This document shows, piece after piece, positions 15,718-24,964 of a DNA stretch of 37,530 nt (position 1 is the first letter of the stretch; the number at the start of each line of letters is the position of its first letter). The notes beneath the pieces were generated by a model. It was not told the origin of the DNA and made no database searches. It worked only from the letters and a program-made list of their open reading frames with translations. This DNA comes from an uncultured Eubacteriales bacterium (lineage in GTDB: Bacteria; Bacillota; Clostridia; Peptostreptococcales; Anaerovoracaceae). The stretch spans positions 1 to 37,530 of the forward strand of contig CACYHR010000023.1 of assembly GCA_902774265.1 (NCBI GenBank), read 5' to 3'. The translations under genes were made by a program, and so were the position numbers.

Positions 15718-17919
15718 ATGGCAGTCAGAGAAATCATTGATCTATCAACCGAAAAGTTCATAAGGGATCTGAGCGCAATCAATCCCAAATATGACGATAC
15801 GGCCATTGTCAAGGCATACGAAATTGCTCTGAGACTGCATGACGGGCAATTTCGGAAGAGCGGTGAACCATATATAATTCATCCGATCGCCGTGGCTAAG
15901 ATACTGGCCGGTTTTGGCATGGACAATGAAACTGTCATAGCCGGACTCCTGCATGATGTAGTGGAGGATACTCCATATACAAGAGAGGAACTGGTTAAGG
16001 ATTTTGACGAAAAGATAGCCGCTCTCGTGGATGGTGTCACAAAACTCGGCAACATTTCATACGATTCTACAGAAGCGGTTCAGGCAGAGAATTTCCGCAA
16101 GCTCTTTCTTGCAATGACAAAGGATATCAGAGTCCTCATAATAAAGCTGGCCGACAGACTTCACAATATGAGGACTCTGGAATATATGTCTCCGGAGAAA
16201 CGTGTGACAAAATCCATGGAAACTCTGGAGATATATGCTCCTCTGGCAGGCAGGCTGGGTATATTCAGCATCAAGTTCGAACTTGAGGATCTTGCTCTCA
16301 AATATCTGCATCCGATCGAGTATAAAAAGCTCATGTCGGATGTCTCAAAGAAAAAAGAAAAATACGAAAAGAATCTCGTAGTACTGATAAGTGAGATTTC
16401 TTCCGAACTGGACGAAGCCGGTATACAGCACGATGTAAAGGGCAGATCGAAGCATATTTACAGCATATACCGCAAAATGGTGATACAGAACAAACAGCTC
16501 GATGAGATATTCGATCTGCTTGCTGCAAGAATACTTGTAAACAGTGTTAAAGACTGTTACGCTGCTCTCGGACTGGTCCACAACAGGTGGAAACCTATCC
16601 CGGGCAGATTCAAGGATTATATCGCTATGCCTAAGCCTAATATGTATCAGTCGCTTCACACAACTGTGCTGGGCGACAACGGAGAACCGTTTGAGATACA
16701 GATCAGGACATATGAAATGCACCGCATAGCCGAATACGGTATCGCTGCGCACTGGAAATACAAAGAAGGCAAGATAAGCGGTTCGGAAGACGAGAGCGAA
16801 CAAAAACTGGCCTGGCTGAGGCAGGCTCTTGAGTGGCAGAAGGAAGCGGATGACTCGGTAGAGTTCCTCCAGACACTTAAGATGGACCTGTTTGACAACC
16901 AGGTATTCGTGTTTACGCCGCACGGCGATGTTATGGAGCTGCCGGCAGACAGTACGCCGCTTGATTTCGCATTCAAGATCCATACGGATGTCGGAGTCAG
17001 GTGCGTAGGCGCAAAGGTCAACGGCAAGATGGTCACTATCGACCACAAGCTCAGCAACGGCGATATAGTCGAGATCGTTACTTCGGCGAATTCATCCGGA
17101 CCAAGCCAGGACTGGCTCAGGATAGTCAAGACATCCCAGGCCAGGGCAAAGATAAGGAACTGGCTGCGCAAATCCGAAAAAGACGACGACGTCAGCAAGG
17201 GAAAGTCCAATATCAATAATTACATCAAGAAGAAAGGCTATGATCCCGCGCTCGTCGCAAAGAACGCATATATACTAAAAGCCGTCAAGGATTTCAACTG
17301 CTCCAACGTAAACGAGCTCTATCTGCAGATTTCAAGAGGCGGCACGACGGTATCCAAGCTCGGACAGAAGCTCATCGAGTACTATGAGGCTGATAACGAA
17401 AAGAAAGACACCGAACAGGATGTCATTGAGTTAAAACAGAAGCCTGTAAACAGAGGAGCTGTCGGATCTGAATCCGGTATAGTCGTAAAGGGGTCCGACA
17501 ATCTGCTGATCAGGAGAGCTCCGTGCTGTAATCCTGTACCGGGCGATACAATAATAGGATACATTTCCAAGGGCAAGGGAATAACCGTCCACAGGACCGA
17601 CTGTCCGAATATCACGCATATAAGAGATGAGGATAAGGGCAGACTTATACACGTCAGCTGGGATACTCCTGATAACAGCCGTAAATACGTAGTTGATGTA
17701 CAGGTTATTTCCGAGACCAGAAAGGGCATATTCAAGGATATTTCCAAGGTCTGCGATGATAACGAGATAGAGGTCGTGGGACTCAACCTCACGGACGGAG
17801 AGCCGGGTACAAGCAATACGCTTATCACGGTCGAGATCAGCGATATGCATCAGATGCAGAGACTTCTGACCGCTCTGAGGCAGATAGAAGGCGTGATAAA
17901 GGTATTCAGGCCGAGATAG
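15718..17919 (+). CDS. rel: Bifunctional (p)ppGpp synthetase/hydrolase (RSH family)
   Basis: The long RSH protein (733 residues) makes and degrades the stringent-response alarmone. The hydrolase HD domain has HDVVED near residue 79-84 and intact flanking histidines (YIIHP). The synthetase domain has GRSKHIYSIYRKM near 241 and MYQSLHTTV near 309. RFKD at 297-300 is the RXKD form seen in bifunctional enzymes rather than the EXDD of synthetase-only RelA. A TGS domain (about 396-455) and a C-terminal ACT domain (from about 655) follow. The gene starts 12 bases after secDF with a weak ribosome site. A 15-base tandem duplication covers its stop region (17913-17942). Confidence 0.97.
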   Translation: MAVREIIDLSTEKFIRDLSAINPKYDDTAIVKAYEIALRLHDGQFRKSGEPYIIHPIAVAKILAGFGMDNETVIAGLLHDVVEDTPYTREELVKDFDEKIAALVDGVTKLGNISYDSTEAVQAENFRKLFLAMTKDIRVLIIKLADRLHNMRTLEYMSPEKRVTKSMETLEIYAPLAGRLGIFSIKFELEDLALKYLHPIEYKKLMSDVSKKKEKYEKNLVVLISEISSELDEAGIQHDVKGRSKHIYSIYRKMVIQNKQLDEIFDLLAARILVNSVKDCYAALGLVHNRWKPIPGRFKDYIAMPKPNMYQSLHTTVLGDNGEPFEIQIRTYEMHRIAEYGIAAHWKYKEGKISGSEDESEQKLAWLRQALEWQKEADDSVEFLQTLKMDLFDNQVFVFTPHGDVMELPADSTPLDFAFKIHTDVGVRCVGAKVNGKMVTIDHKLSNGDIVEIVTSANSSGPSQDWLRIVKTSQARAKIRNWLRKSEKDDDVSKGKSNINNYIKKKGYDPALVAKNAYILKAVKDFNCSNVNELYLQISRGGTTVSKLGQKLIEYYEADNEKKDTEQDVIELKQKPVNRGAVGSESGIVVKGSDNLLIRRAPCCNPVPGDTIIGYISKGKGITVHRTDCPNITHIRDEDKGRLIHVSWDTPDNSRKYVVDVQVISETRKGIFKDISKVCDDNEIEVVGLNLTDGEPGTSNTLITVEISDMHQMQRLLTALRQIEGVIKVFRPR

Positions 17920-18000
17920 CCTACGATGAGATAGCCTGCGATGACGGCAGCAGACAATGACGGTATAACAGACAGAGACAGAAGCAGCGAGGCAGACGAC

Positions 18001-18627
18001 ATGAGTTTTAAAGTAGAATGTTTCCCGTTAGGACCGCTCAGTGAGAATACTTATCTGCTTACTGATGAGGCCAGCGGTGATAAAGCAGTTATAGATCCGG
18101 GGTATTTCGGCCCGAGGGCGGAAGAACTCATCGGAGATAAGGACAGTCTCAAATACATACTGCTCACACATGGACATCATGACCATTTTGCCGCGGCTCA
18201 GGAATACATGGACGCTTATCCGGATGCAGTATTCGCCGCTCCGGAGAAAGATACATATCTCATGTACAAGGGCAGTGACAACAAGGATTTTGCCGATGAC
18301 GAAGAGGATGCGGTCTGCCCTGAGGCACACAGGCTGTTAAAAGAGGGGGATGTTATATCTGTCGGAGAATCGGAGCTTCGCGTTATAGAGACGCCGGGAC
18401 ACACCGAAGGCAGCATCTGCTTTGTAAATGATAAGCTCCTGTTCTGCGGCGATTTGCTCTTCAGGCTGTCCGTCGGCAGAACTGATTTTGAGACCGGAGA
18501 CTGGAAGACGCTTGTAAGATCCATAGAGGAAAAGGTCTACACACTAGATGATGATATCGTGGTTCTGTCAGGACACGGACCGGCCACGACGATAGGATAC
18601 GAAAAGAAGGCAAATCCATTTGTATAG
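18001..18627 (+). CDS. MBL-fold metal-dependent hydrolase (glyoxalase II-like)
   Basis: The protein has about 208 residues and begins MSFKVECFPLGPLSENTYLL, the usual N-terminus of this group. The metallo-beta-lactamase motif THGHHDH lies at 56-62, followed by ETPGHTEGSICF, FCGDLLFRLSVGRTD and LSGHGPATTIGYE, which supply the further metal ligands. The closest named relatives are YqgX-like and glyoxalase II-like hydrolases; the substrate is unknown. I chose ATG 18001 because family homology starts there and GAGG lies 9-10 bases upstream. An in-frame ATG at 17941 would add 20 polar residues. The gene sits between rel and hemZ, and its stop overlaps the hemZ start. Confidence 0.88.
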   Translation: MSFKVECFPLGPLSENTYLLTDEASGDKAVIDPGYFGPRAEELIGDKDSLKYILLTHGHHDHFAAAQEYMDAYPDAVFAAPEKDTYLMYKGSDNKDFADDEEDAVCPEAHRLLKEGDVISVGESELRVIETPGHTEGSICFVNDKLLFCGDLLFRLSVGRTDFETGDWKTLVRSIEEKVYTLDDDIVVLSGHGPATTIGYEKKANPFV

Positions 18628-20053
18628 ATTCTATATAAACAAGATCGAAAACGACTATCACTACGGAGAGCTCGCGAGAGTATTCCTGCCGGATGATGAG
18701 TTTGAGGTTATTCCGCTCGATGTAAGCAGCAGAAACCTTGCTCTTAGACCCGGCAGCTTTCTTGTTAATGCGAAAGGTTCTGCTGACAGGGACGAGATCA
18801 AGCGCGAGCTGTTTGGCTTGCTCGCTGATCTTTGCGGCAGATCATCTGAGTGGGGTACGCTAACAGGCGTAAGACCTCTGAAGCTGGCATACGAGATGCT
18901 TGCGGAAGCAGAGTCGGATTCCGATTCCTGCACAGATAAAACCGGCGGCAGCGATCCGAGCAATCCGATCAATCCGATCAAAGGTATGTGCGCTTTGCTT
19001 GCGGAGAGATATCTTATTTCTCCGTCAAAGATCGCTCTCCTCAGAGAGATAGCTGAATATCAGATCTCGTGCGGTATGGGCGATCCGTCGTCAAAAGCCG
19101 GAGTTTATATTGGGATCCCGTTCTGTCCTACCAGATGCGAATATTGTGCTTTTGCATCCAATGTTGCCGGCAGGGATGAGATAGCAGAGTATTTGACGAA
19201 TCTTCTGACAGAGATCAGGTATATGGGACGGCTTGTCAGAGAACATGGCACAGTGATCGAGAGTATTTATATAGGCGGCGGCACACCGACAACTCTTGAA
19301 GCGGACCAGCTGAAACAGCTGATAGAGACTGCTGCTGATGAACTCGGTGCGGATCCGCGCAGTATAGAATTTACCGTGGAAGCGGGAAGACCTGACACTA
19401 TTACGGCGGACAAGCTCGCTGTTATGAGAGAGCTCGGAGTCAGCAGAATAAGCATTAATCCTCAGTCCATGAAGGATGAGACTCTGAGAGCTATCGGCAG
19501 AGATCATACTGCTGATGACATACGTTCCGGTTACAGACTTGCGGCTGATTACGGATTTGATGTGATAAACGCCGATCTTATCGCAGGACTGCCGGGAGAG
19601 GACCTCGAAGATTTCAGGGCATCGCTCGAAGAAATCATTTCACTCGGCGCCAACAATATTACGGTCCATACGCTTTCGGTCAAAAAAGGATCGAGACTTC
19701 GTGAAAACGATCCCGAGTATTACAGACGAAACACAGAGACCGTGCAGTCAATGGTAGACTATGCAAGAGAGAGACTCTCAAAAGAAGGATTTGTCCCATA
19801 TTATATTTACAGGCAGAAGCACCAGATGGGAGCTCTTGAGAATGTCGGATACTGCAGACCGGGCAAACATTCGATATACAATATCCGCATTATGGAGGAA
19901 AAGCAGACCATAATCGGCCTCGGAGCAGGTGCGATAGGCAAGGTTTACTTTCCTGATGAGGACAGACTTGAAAGAGTTGCGAATGTCAGCAATTACAGAG
20001 TGTACAGCGACCGTTTCGACGAGATGCTGAGCCGGAAGGATCTGTACTATTAG
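18620..20053 (+). CDS. hemZ: HemZ-type coproporphyrinogen dehydrogenase-like radical SAM protein
   Basis: The 477-residue protein has an N-terminal ~150-residue region typical of HemZ. The radical SAM core begins GVYIGIPFCPTRCEYCAFAS, with the CxxxCxxC cluster at 169-176, followed by YIGGGTPTTLE and a HemN-like C-terminal region (GYCRPGKHSIYNIRIMEEKQTIIGLGAGA). HemZ/HemN-type enzymes act in anaerobic heme synthesis or heme handling. No other heme gene is nearby, so the pathway is not confirmed. The start is TTG 18620, overlapping the MBL gene, with AGAAGG 9 bases upstream. A Ser/Asp/Gly-rich loop near 95-115 is not conserved. Confidence 0.9.
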   Translation: MYRFYINKIENDYHYGELARVFLPDDEFEVIPLDVSSRNLALRPGSFLVNAKGSADRDEIKRELFGLLADLCGRSSEWGTLTGVRPLKLAYEMLAEAESDSDSCTDKTGGSDPSNPINPIKGMCALLAERYLISPSKIALLREIAEYQISCGMGDPSSKAGVYIGIPFCPTRCEYCAFASNVAGRDEIAEYLTNLLTEIRYMGRLVREHGTVIESIYIGGGTPTTLEADQLKQLIETAADELGADPRSIEFTVEAGRPDTITADKLAVMRELGVSRISINPQSMKDETLRAIGRDHTADDIRSGYRLAADYGFDVINADLIAGLPGEDLEDFRASLEEIISLGANNITVHTLSVKKGSRLRENDPEYYRRNTETVQSMVDYARERLSKEGFVPYYIYRQKHQMGALENVGYCRPGKHSIYNIRIMEEKQTIIGLGAGAIGKVYFPDEDRLERVANVSNYRVYSDRFDEMLSRKDLYY

Positions 20054-20079
20054 AGTCTTCTGGCATCTTGTATAACAGA

Positions 20080-20152
20080 TGCCGGATGCTGATGCGCAGA
20101 GGCGTTTCGTATAACAGACACATGACAGCTGTAAATGTGAATTGTTGATTAC
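20080..20152 (+). repeat. Dispersed repeat R2, copy c (upstream of hisS)
   Basis: The copy starts TGCCGGATGCTGATGCGCAG and ends in GTGAATTGTTGATTAC. It is more diverged than copies a and b but keeps the TGATGCGCAG core, TTTCGTATAA and the terminal GTGAATTG. Confidence 0.45.
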
Positions 20153-20177
20153 TTTATATATAATAATGGAGGATAGA

Positions 20178-21425
20178 ATGGCTATAAAAGCGCCTAAGGG
20201 CACCAAGGATGTTCTGCCGTCGGAATCGTATAAATGGCAGTATATCGAATCCAAATGGGCTGAAATTTGCGCAGAATACGGATTCAAAGAAATGCGCAGC
20301 CCTACTTTTGAAGCTACGGAGCTGTTTAACCGTGGTGTCGGTGATACGACTGACATCGTACAGAAGGAAATGTATACCTTCAACGATCTTGGCGGACGCA
20401 GCATTACCCTCAAACCTGAAGGGACTTCGCCGGCTGTAAGAGCTTTTATCGAGAACAATCAGTATGCTGAGACACAGCCGACCAAGTATTATTACAACAC
20501 ATCCTGCTTCAGGTATGAGAAGCCTCAGGCAGGCAGGCTCAGAGAGTTTCACCAGTTCGGCATCGAGAATTTCGGCACATCGAGCATGCTGGCCGATGCC
20601 GAGGTAATAGCTCTCGGAAACGATTTTCTGAACAGGATGGGTATCGAAGATATCGAGCTCCACATCTCGAGCGTAGGCTGCCGCAAGTGCAGACCGGTAT
20701 ACCGTCAGACTCTGCAGGATTTCCTCAGACCGCACTACGACTGCCTCTGCGAGACATGCAAATCCAGATTTGAAAAGAATCCGATGAGGATACTCGACTG
20801 CAAATCAAAGGAAGACAGAGAGCTTTGCAAAGGCGCGCCTATGATGCTCGATCATCTATGCGACGAGTGCAGAGATGACTTCGAAACTCTGAAGAAACAC
20901 CTTGATGCCATGGGCATTAAATACATCGTTGACCCGACGATCGTAAGAGGACTCGACTACTATACAAAGACAGCCTTTGAATTCATCACAACGAAAATCG
21001 GCGCTCAGGGCACTGTATGCGGCGGCGGACGTTATGACCATCTGATCGAAGAGATCGGCGGGCCTGATATGCCGGGCGTAGGTTTCGGGCTCGGAAAAGA
21101 AAGACTTCTGCTGCTGATGGAAGCATCGGGACAGGATTTCGGCGGAACAAAGGGACCGCAGCTCTTCATCTCATGGATAGGAGATAATGCCCGCGAGTAT
21201 TCCGTGAAACTTCTCTATGATCTGAGACGTGCGGGTATCAGGGCTGAGATGGATACAAAGGAACGCAATCTCAAGGGCCAGATGAAATATGCCAATAAAC
21301 TAGGGGCAGCTTATACAGTCGTTATCGGCGATGACGAGGTCAGTAGCGGAGAGCTGACTCTCAAGAATATGGAAAACTCTGAACAGACTAAAGTAAGAAG
21401 GGAAGATTTGATCGATGTTATATAA
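20178..21425 (+). CDS. hisS: Histidyl-tRNA synthetase
   Basis: This 415-residue class II synthetase charges tRNA-His. It begins MAIKAPKGTKDVLPSES, typical of HisRS. Motif 2 is around FRYEKPQAGRLREFHQFGIENFG. The histidine-specific signatures RGLDYYTKTAFE near 258 and GGRYDHLIEEIGG near 292 are present, followed by the C-terminal anticodon-binding domain. A clostridial insertion with paired cysteines (CRKC, CETC, CDEC) lies between motif 2 and the histidine-A loop. ATG 20178 has GGAGG 5 bases upstream; longer starts at 20142 or 20154 are not supported. The 3' end overlaps aspS by 11 bases, so the two are translationally coupled. Confidence 0.97.
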   Translation: MAIKAPKGTKDVLPSESYKWQYIESKWAEICAEYGFKEMRSPTFEATELFNRGVGDTTDIVQKEMYTFNDLGGRSITLKPEGTSPAVRAFIENNQYAETQPTKYYYNTSCFRYEKPQAGRLREFHQFGIENFGTSSMLADAEVIALGNDFLNRMGIEDIELHISSVGCRKCRPVYRQTLQDFLRPHYDCLCETCKSRFEKNPMRILDCKSKEDRELCKGAPMMLDHLCDECRDDFETLKKHLDAMGIKYIVDPTIVRGLDYYTKTAFEFITTKIGAQGTVCGGGRYDHLIEEIGGPDMPGVGFGLGKERLLLLMEASGQDFGGTKGPQLFISWIGDNAREYSVKLLYDLRRAGIRAEMDTKERNLKGQMKYANKLGAAYTVVIGDDEVSSGELTLKNMENSEQTKVRREDLIDVI

Positions 21426-23175
21426 GAGAACGCATATGTGCGGAGACCTGAGACTGTCGGATGAAGGCAGTCATGTAGTGCTGAACGGCTGGGTCGCAAA
21501 GGCAAGGAGTCTCGGTGGACTCGTTTTCGTTGACCTCAGAGACAAGACAGGAATAACACAGATAACTTTCAACGAGGATGTACCTGAAGAAATCAAGGAA
21601 AAGGCAAAATCGCTGCGCAGCGAGTACTGCATAGGTGTAAAGGGCGTCGTAAAAGAGAGATCATCAAGAAACGATAAGATCCCTACGGGAGATATAGAGG
21701 TCTTTGCCGATGATATCGAGATCTATTCAAAATCAGAGACACCGCCTATCTACATCAGGGATGATGACAATGTAGATGACAATCTGAGGCTCAAATACAG
21801 ATATCTCGATCTCCGCAAGAACAAGATGCAGAGAAACCTGACTGTCAGACACAAGGTCGTCAAATGCGCAAGAGACTATTTCGACGAACAGGGATTTACC
21901 GAAGTCGAGACTCCTATGCTGATCAAGCCGACACCTGAAGGTGCGCGCGATTACATCGTACCGAGCAGAGTGCACAACGGAAGTTTCTACGCTCTTCCTC
22001 AGTCACCTCAGATGTTCAAGCAGCTTCTGATGGTAGCCGGTACTGACAGATACATGCAGATCGTCAAATGTTTCAGAGACGAGGACCTGCGTGCCGACAG
22101 ACAGCCTGAATTCACTCAGATAGACCTTGAGATGTCATTTGCCGGTGTAGATGATGTAATCGAGGTTCAGGAAGGATTCATCAAAAAAGTAATGAAAGAG
22201 GTCAAGGGCATAGATGTGGAAACACCTTTCCCAAGAATGACCTATGCCGAGGCTATGGAGCGTTACGGTTCAGACAAGCCTGATACAAGATTCGATATTG
22301 AGCTTATGAAGCTCAACGATTTGTTCGAAGGCTGCGGCTTCGAGGTGTTCACAAAGACACTCGCCGAAGGCGGAGATATCAGAGGAATTTGCGTACCGGG
22401 CGGAGCTAAGGAATTCTCCCGCAAGAAGATCGACAAGCTGGTAGACGAGGTCAAGCACTACGGCGCGAAGGGCCTTGTGTGGATAAAGAATGAAGCATCC
22501 GGTATTTCATCATCGGTCGGCAAATTCTTCTCAGAGGAAGAGCTTAAGAATGTATGCGGCAAGTGTGGAGCTGAAGACGGGGATATAATCTTTATCGTCA
22601 GCGGAACCGCAAAGGTGACATATGATTCGCTCGGATTCCTCAGAAGACGCATCGCAGGTCAACTCGGTATGCTCGATGATAATCAGTTCAATTTCCTCTG
22701 GGTCATTGATTTCCCTATGTTCGAGCAGGACGAAGAGGGTAATATAAAGGCAATGCACCATCCGTTCACTCAGCCGAAGCTGGACGAACTCGATAAGCTC
22801 GATACGGATATACTCGGACTCAATGCCAATGCCTATGACATCGTTCTTAACGGCGTCGAGCTCGGCGGAGGCAGCGTAAGAATACACGATAAGGATCTGC
22901 AGGCCAGAATGTTCAAGGCTCTCGGCCTTACAGACGAGGAATGTCAGGAGAAATTCGGCTTCCTGATCGAGGCGTTCAAATACGGAGCACCACCACATGC
23001 AGGACTTGCATACGGTCTCGACAGACTCGTTATGCTGCTGCTCGGCGAGAAGAGCATCAGAGAAGTAATAGCTTTCCCTAAGAACCAGAACGCTGAGTGT
23101 CCGGTCTGCGAAGCACCGGCTCCTGCAGGCGAGGGACAGCTCGAAGAACTCGGTATCGAAGTCGTTACGGAATAG
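21415..23175 (+). CDS. aspS: Aspartyl-tRNA synthetase
   Basis: The 586-residue bacterial-type AspRS has an N-terminal OB-fold (LNGWVAKARSLGGLVFVDLRDKTG). The class II core has motif 2 around QIVKCFRDEDLRADRQPEFTQ (about 216-236) and motif 3 near GLAYGLDRLVMLL. The GAD insertion domain lies between them. HisS-AspS order is common in Firmicutes. The ATG lies inside the end of hisS. A cysteine pair near the C-terminus (CPVCEAP) replaces the more usual SPMTGAP-type stretch; I note it but attach no function. Whether the enzyme is discriminating or also charges tRNA-Asn cannot be told here. Confidence 0.97.
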   Translation: MLYKRTHMCGDLRLSDEGSHVVLNGWVAKARSLGGLVFVDLRDKTGITQITFNEDVPEEIKEKAKSLRSEYCIGVKGVVKERSSRNDKIPTGDIEVFADDIEIYSKSETPPIYIRDDDNVDDNLRLKYRYLDLRKNKMQRNLTVRHKVVKCARDYFDEQGFTEVETPMLIKPTPEGARDYIVPSRVHNGSFYALPQSPQMFKQLLMVAGTDRYMQIVKCFRDEDLRADRQPEFTQIDLEMSFAGVDDVIEVQEGFIKKVMKEVKGIDVETPFPRMTYAEAMERYGSDKPDTRFDIELMKLNDLFEGCGFEVFTKTLAEGGDIRGICVPGGAKEFSRKKIDKLVDEVKHYGAKGLVWIKNEASGISSSVGKFFSEEELKNVCGKCGAEDGDIIFIVSGTAKVTYDSLGFLRRRIAGQLGMLDDNQFNFLWVIDFPMFEQDEEGNIKAMHHPFTQPKLDELDKLDTDILGLNANAYDIVLNGVELGGGSVRIHDKDLQARMFKALGLTDEECQEKFGFLIEAFKYGAPPHAGLAYGLDRLVMLLLGEKSIREVIAFPKNQNAECPVCEAPAPAGEGQLEELGIEVVTE

Positions 23176-23226
23176 TTAGAGTTCAGTCTCAGAGCGTGAA
23201 ACAGTCACAAAATATTTTTAGATTTG

Positions 23227-23883
23227 ATGAACGAAGATATCCGGACAGATGTAGTAAATAAGAACTGCTTAACGGGCAGCACCAGGCGCTATGCGATATA
23301 CGGCGGCAGTTTTGACCCGATCCATGCGGGTCATGCTGCACTTGCGGAATGCGCGGTCAGAGAATGCGGCCTTGATAAGCTTATCTTTATGCCTGCATAC
23401 ACTTCTCCGTTCAAACAGGAAAAGCATGTCACGGACGGAAGGGACAGATGCGGCATGATAGAGGCTGTTCTTAAGCTGAACAGGGCTTTCTGCCTGTCAA
23501 GATATGAGGTGACAAAGGCAGGACCGTCATACACAGTCGAGACTCTCAGATACTGGAAAAGGCTGCTCGGAGGCGAACTCAGCTTCGTGCTCGGATTCGA
23601 TTCGGTCGTTCAGCTTGACAAATGGTATATGGGTGAGGAGATACTCCGGGATTATCCTCTTATTACTGCGAGGCGTCCTGATACCGATGACAGTGAAGGC
23701 TTTGAGATCATAGAGAGTTTTCGCAGCAGATATGCAAGCCGTATAACTGTTCTCAGTATGGAGCCTGTTGATGCATCGTCTACTGAGATACGCGACATGG
23801 TAAAAGCAGGACAGTCTCCGGGCAAAATGCTGCCGCCGGGCGTGGAGGAGTATATAATTGAGCACGATCTGTACAGACAGTAA
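23227..23883 (+). CDS. nadD: Nicotinate-mononucleotide adenylyltransferase
   Basis: The protein has about 218 residues. The nucleotidyltransferase signature YGGSFDPIHAGH lies near residue 23-34, and STEIRD near the C-terminus is the second adenylyltransferase motif. FMPAYTSPFK and FVLGFDSV are typical of NadD. It adenylylates nicotinate mononucleotide in NAD synthesis. The preceding ~20 residues are unusual for the family, so the true start could be further in, but no better start codon with a ribosome site is visible. TTG 23224 directly precedes ATG 23227. The gene overlaps yqeK; the nadD-yqeK-rsfS order is standard in Firmicutes. Confidence 0.94.
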   Translation: MNEDIRTDVVNKNCLTGSTRRYAIYGGSFDPIHAGHAALAECAVRECGLDKLIFMPAYTSPFKQEKHVTDGRDRCGMIEAVLKLNRAFCLSRYEVTKAGPSYTVETLRYWKRLLGGELSFVLGFDSVVQLDKWYMGEEILRDYPLITARRPDTDDSEGFEIIESFRSRYASRITVLSMEPVDASSTEIRDMVKAGQSPGKMLPPGVEEYIIEHDLYRQ

Positions 23884-24448
23884 CAGAGAAAAACTGGAAG
23901 AATTCATGAGAGCAAATCTCAAAGAAAGCCGGTACAGGCATTCTCTGGGAGTCGAGAAAATGGCTGTAAAGCTCGCTGAGCTGCACGGCGGTGATGTCGA
24001 AAAAGCCGCATTCGCAGGCAGGTATCACGATATTGCAAAGTGTTTTGACAATGAGACCATGGATGAGTATATTGTCCTCTATGATCTGCCCCGTGAGCTT
24101 CTCGGAAACAACGCACTTGCGCATTCCAAGGTAGCAGCTGCCATACTAGAGCATGAATTCGGAGTCAGAGATCAGGAAGTTCTCGATGCGGTCAGATATC
24201 ACACGACCTGCAGAAAGGATATGACACTGCTCGATGAGATAGTCTATGTCGCTGATGTCGTAGAGGACAACAGGACCTACAGCGATCTTGAGTACTATCA
24301 GCAGCTGGCCTACAGAGACCTCGATCAGGCCTGCCTGGAGATAATCGAGTACACGATAGGCGATCTCAGGCAGAAGGGCCGGAAGCTGGATAAGGATACC
24401 GCCGAGGCAAGAGCATATATTGTCGATAAAATCAATACGTCAGATTAG
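23858..24448 (+). CDS. yqeK: YqeK-family HD-domain hydrolase (Ap4A hydrolase, symmetrical)
   Basis: The 196-residue HD protein has H-x(n)-HD signatures: YRHSLGVEKMAVKLAELHG near 25-43, RYHDIAK near 55-61, and HTT plus EIVYVADVVEDNR near 119-143. YqeK members hydrolyse diadenosine tetraphosphate to two ADP. TTG 23858 has GGAGGAG 7 bases upstream and overlaps the end of nadD by 26 bases, so the pair is likely coupled. The final codons and the stop (TAG 24446-24448) lie within the start of repeat R1a, so the extreme C-terminus may have been reshaped by the repeat. Confidence 0.92.
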   Translation: MSTICTDSNREKLEEFMRANLKESRYRHSLGVEKMAVKLAELHGGDVEKAAFAGRYHDIAKCFDNETMDEYIVLYDLPRELLGNNALAHSKVAAAILEHEFGVRDQEVLDAVRYHTTCRKDMTLLDEIVYVADVVEDNRTYSDLEYYQQLAYRDLDQACLEIIEYTIGDLRQKGRKLDKDTAEARAYIVDKINTSD

Positions 24449-24556
24449 GTCCTCCGCGAGGCAAAGCCGACGAGCCAAGCACTCTCGGTGACGGAGGCCT
24501 TCTCTGGATGACGCGCCCGTACAGTCTTTAACTGATGATAAACAAAGTATTTCGCA
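24440..24556 (+). repeat. Dispersed element R1, truncated copy a
   Basis: The sequence from GTCAGATTAGGTCCTCCGCG through GGCAAAGCC and CGAGCCAAGCACTCTCGGTG to the ACTGATGATAA tail matches, with few changes, the right half of the reverse complement of 32758-32958. It also matches the right part of 29978-30220. The left half and left inverted repeat are missing. It overlaps the yqeK stop codon. Small hairpins CCTC/GAGG and GGC/GCC are visible. Confidence 0.8.
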
Positions 24557-24612
24557 TACTATTGTTCATAATTGCTATAAAAGATTTAAGAATTTGAAAA
24601 AAGGAGAATTTA

Positions 24613-24954
24613 ATGGAAAGCAAAGAAGTTGCGCAGATGTTAGCAGATCTGCTGAACCAGAAAAAAGCCAGAGATATTGTTATGATCGACATCGCTGAGA
24701 AATCATCATTCGCTGACTATTTCGTCAATGCGACAGGCGGTTCCGAGAGACAGCTCGGTGCACTTGCTGATGATATCGAAGATAAGCTTGCAGAGATCGG
24801 CATAACACCTAAGAGCAAGGAAGGCAGACCGGAAACAGGCTGGATACTGGTTGACGGAGGGGATGTCATCGTCAATCTGTTTACTGCCGAAACAAGGGAT
24901 AAATATACACTTGAAAAGATCTGGAACGACTGCGAGTCGATTCTGGTAGACTAG
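24613..24954 (+). CDS. rsfS: Ribosome silencing factor RsfS (Iojap family)
   Basis: The 113-residue protein carries the DUF143/Iojap signatures [25 protein letters not shown] (about 23-47) and [15 protein letters not shown] (about 76-90). RsfS binds ribosomal protein L14 (uL14) and blocks joining of the 30S and 50S subunits when nutrients are low. AAAAAGGAG lies 8 bases before the ATG. The gene is usually cotranscribed with nadD-yqeK; here repeat R1a intervenes. A TGC-TATAAA extended -10 at 24573-24581 could restart transcription, but its -35 is poor. Confidence 0.95.
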   Translation: MESKEVAQMLADLLNQKKARDIVMIDIAEKSSFADYFVNATGGSERQLGALADDIEDKLAEIGITPKSKEGRPETGWILVDGGDVIVNLFTAETRDKYTLEKIWNDCESILVD

Positions 24955-24964
24955 GAGAATTTCT

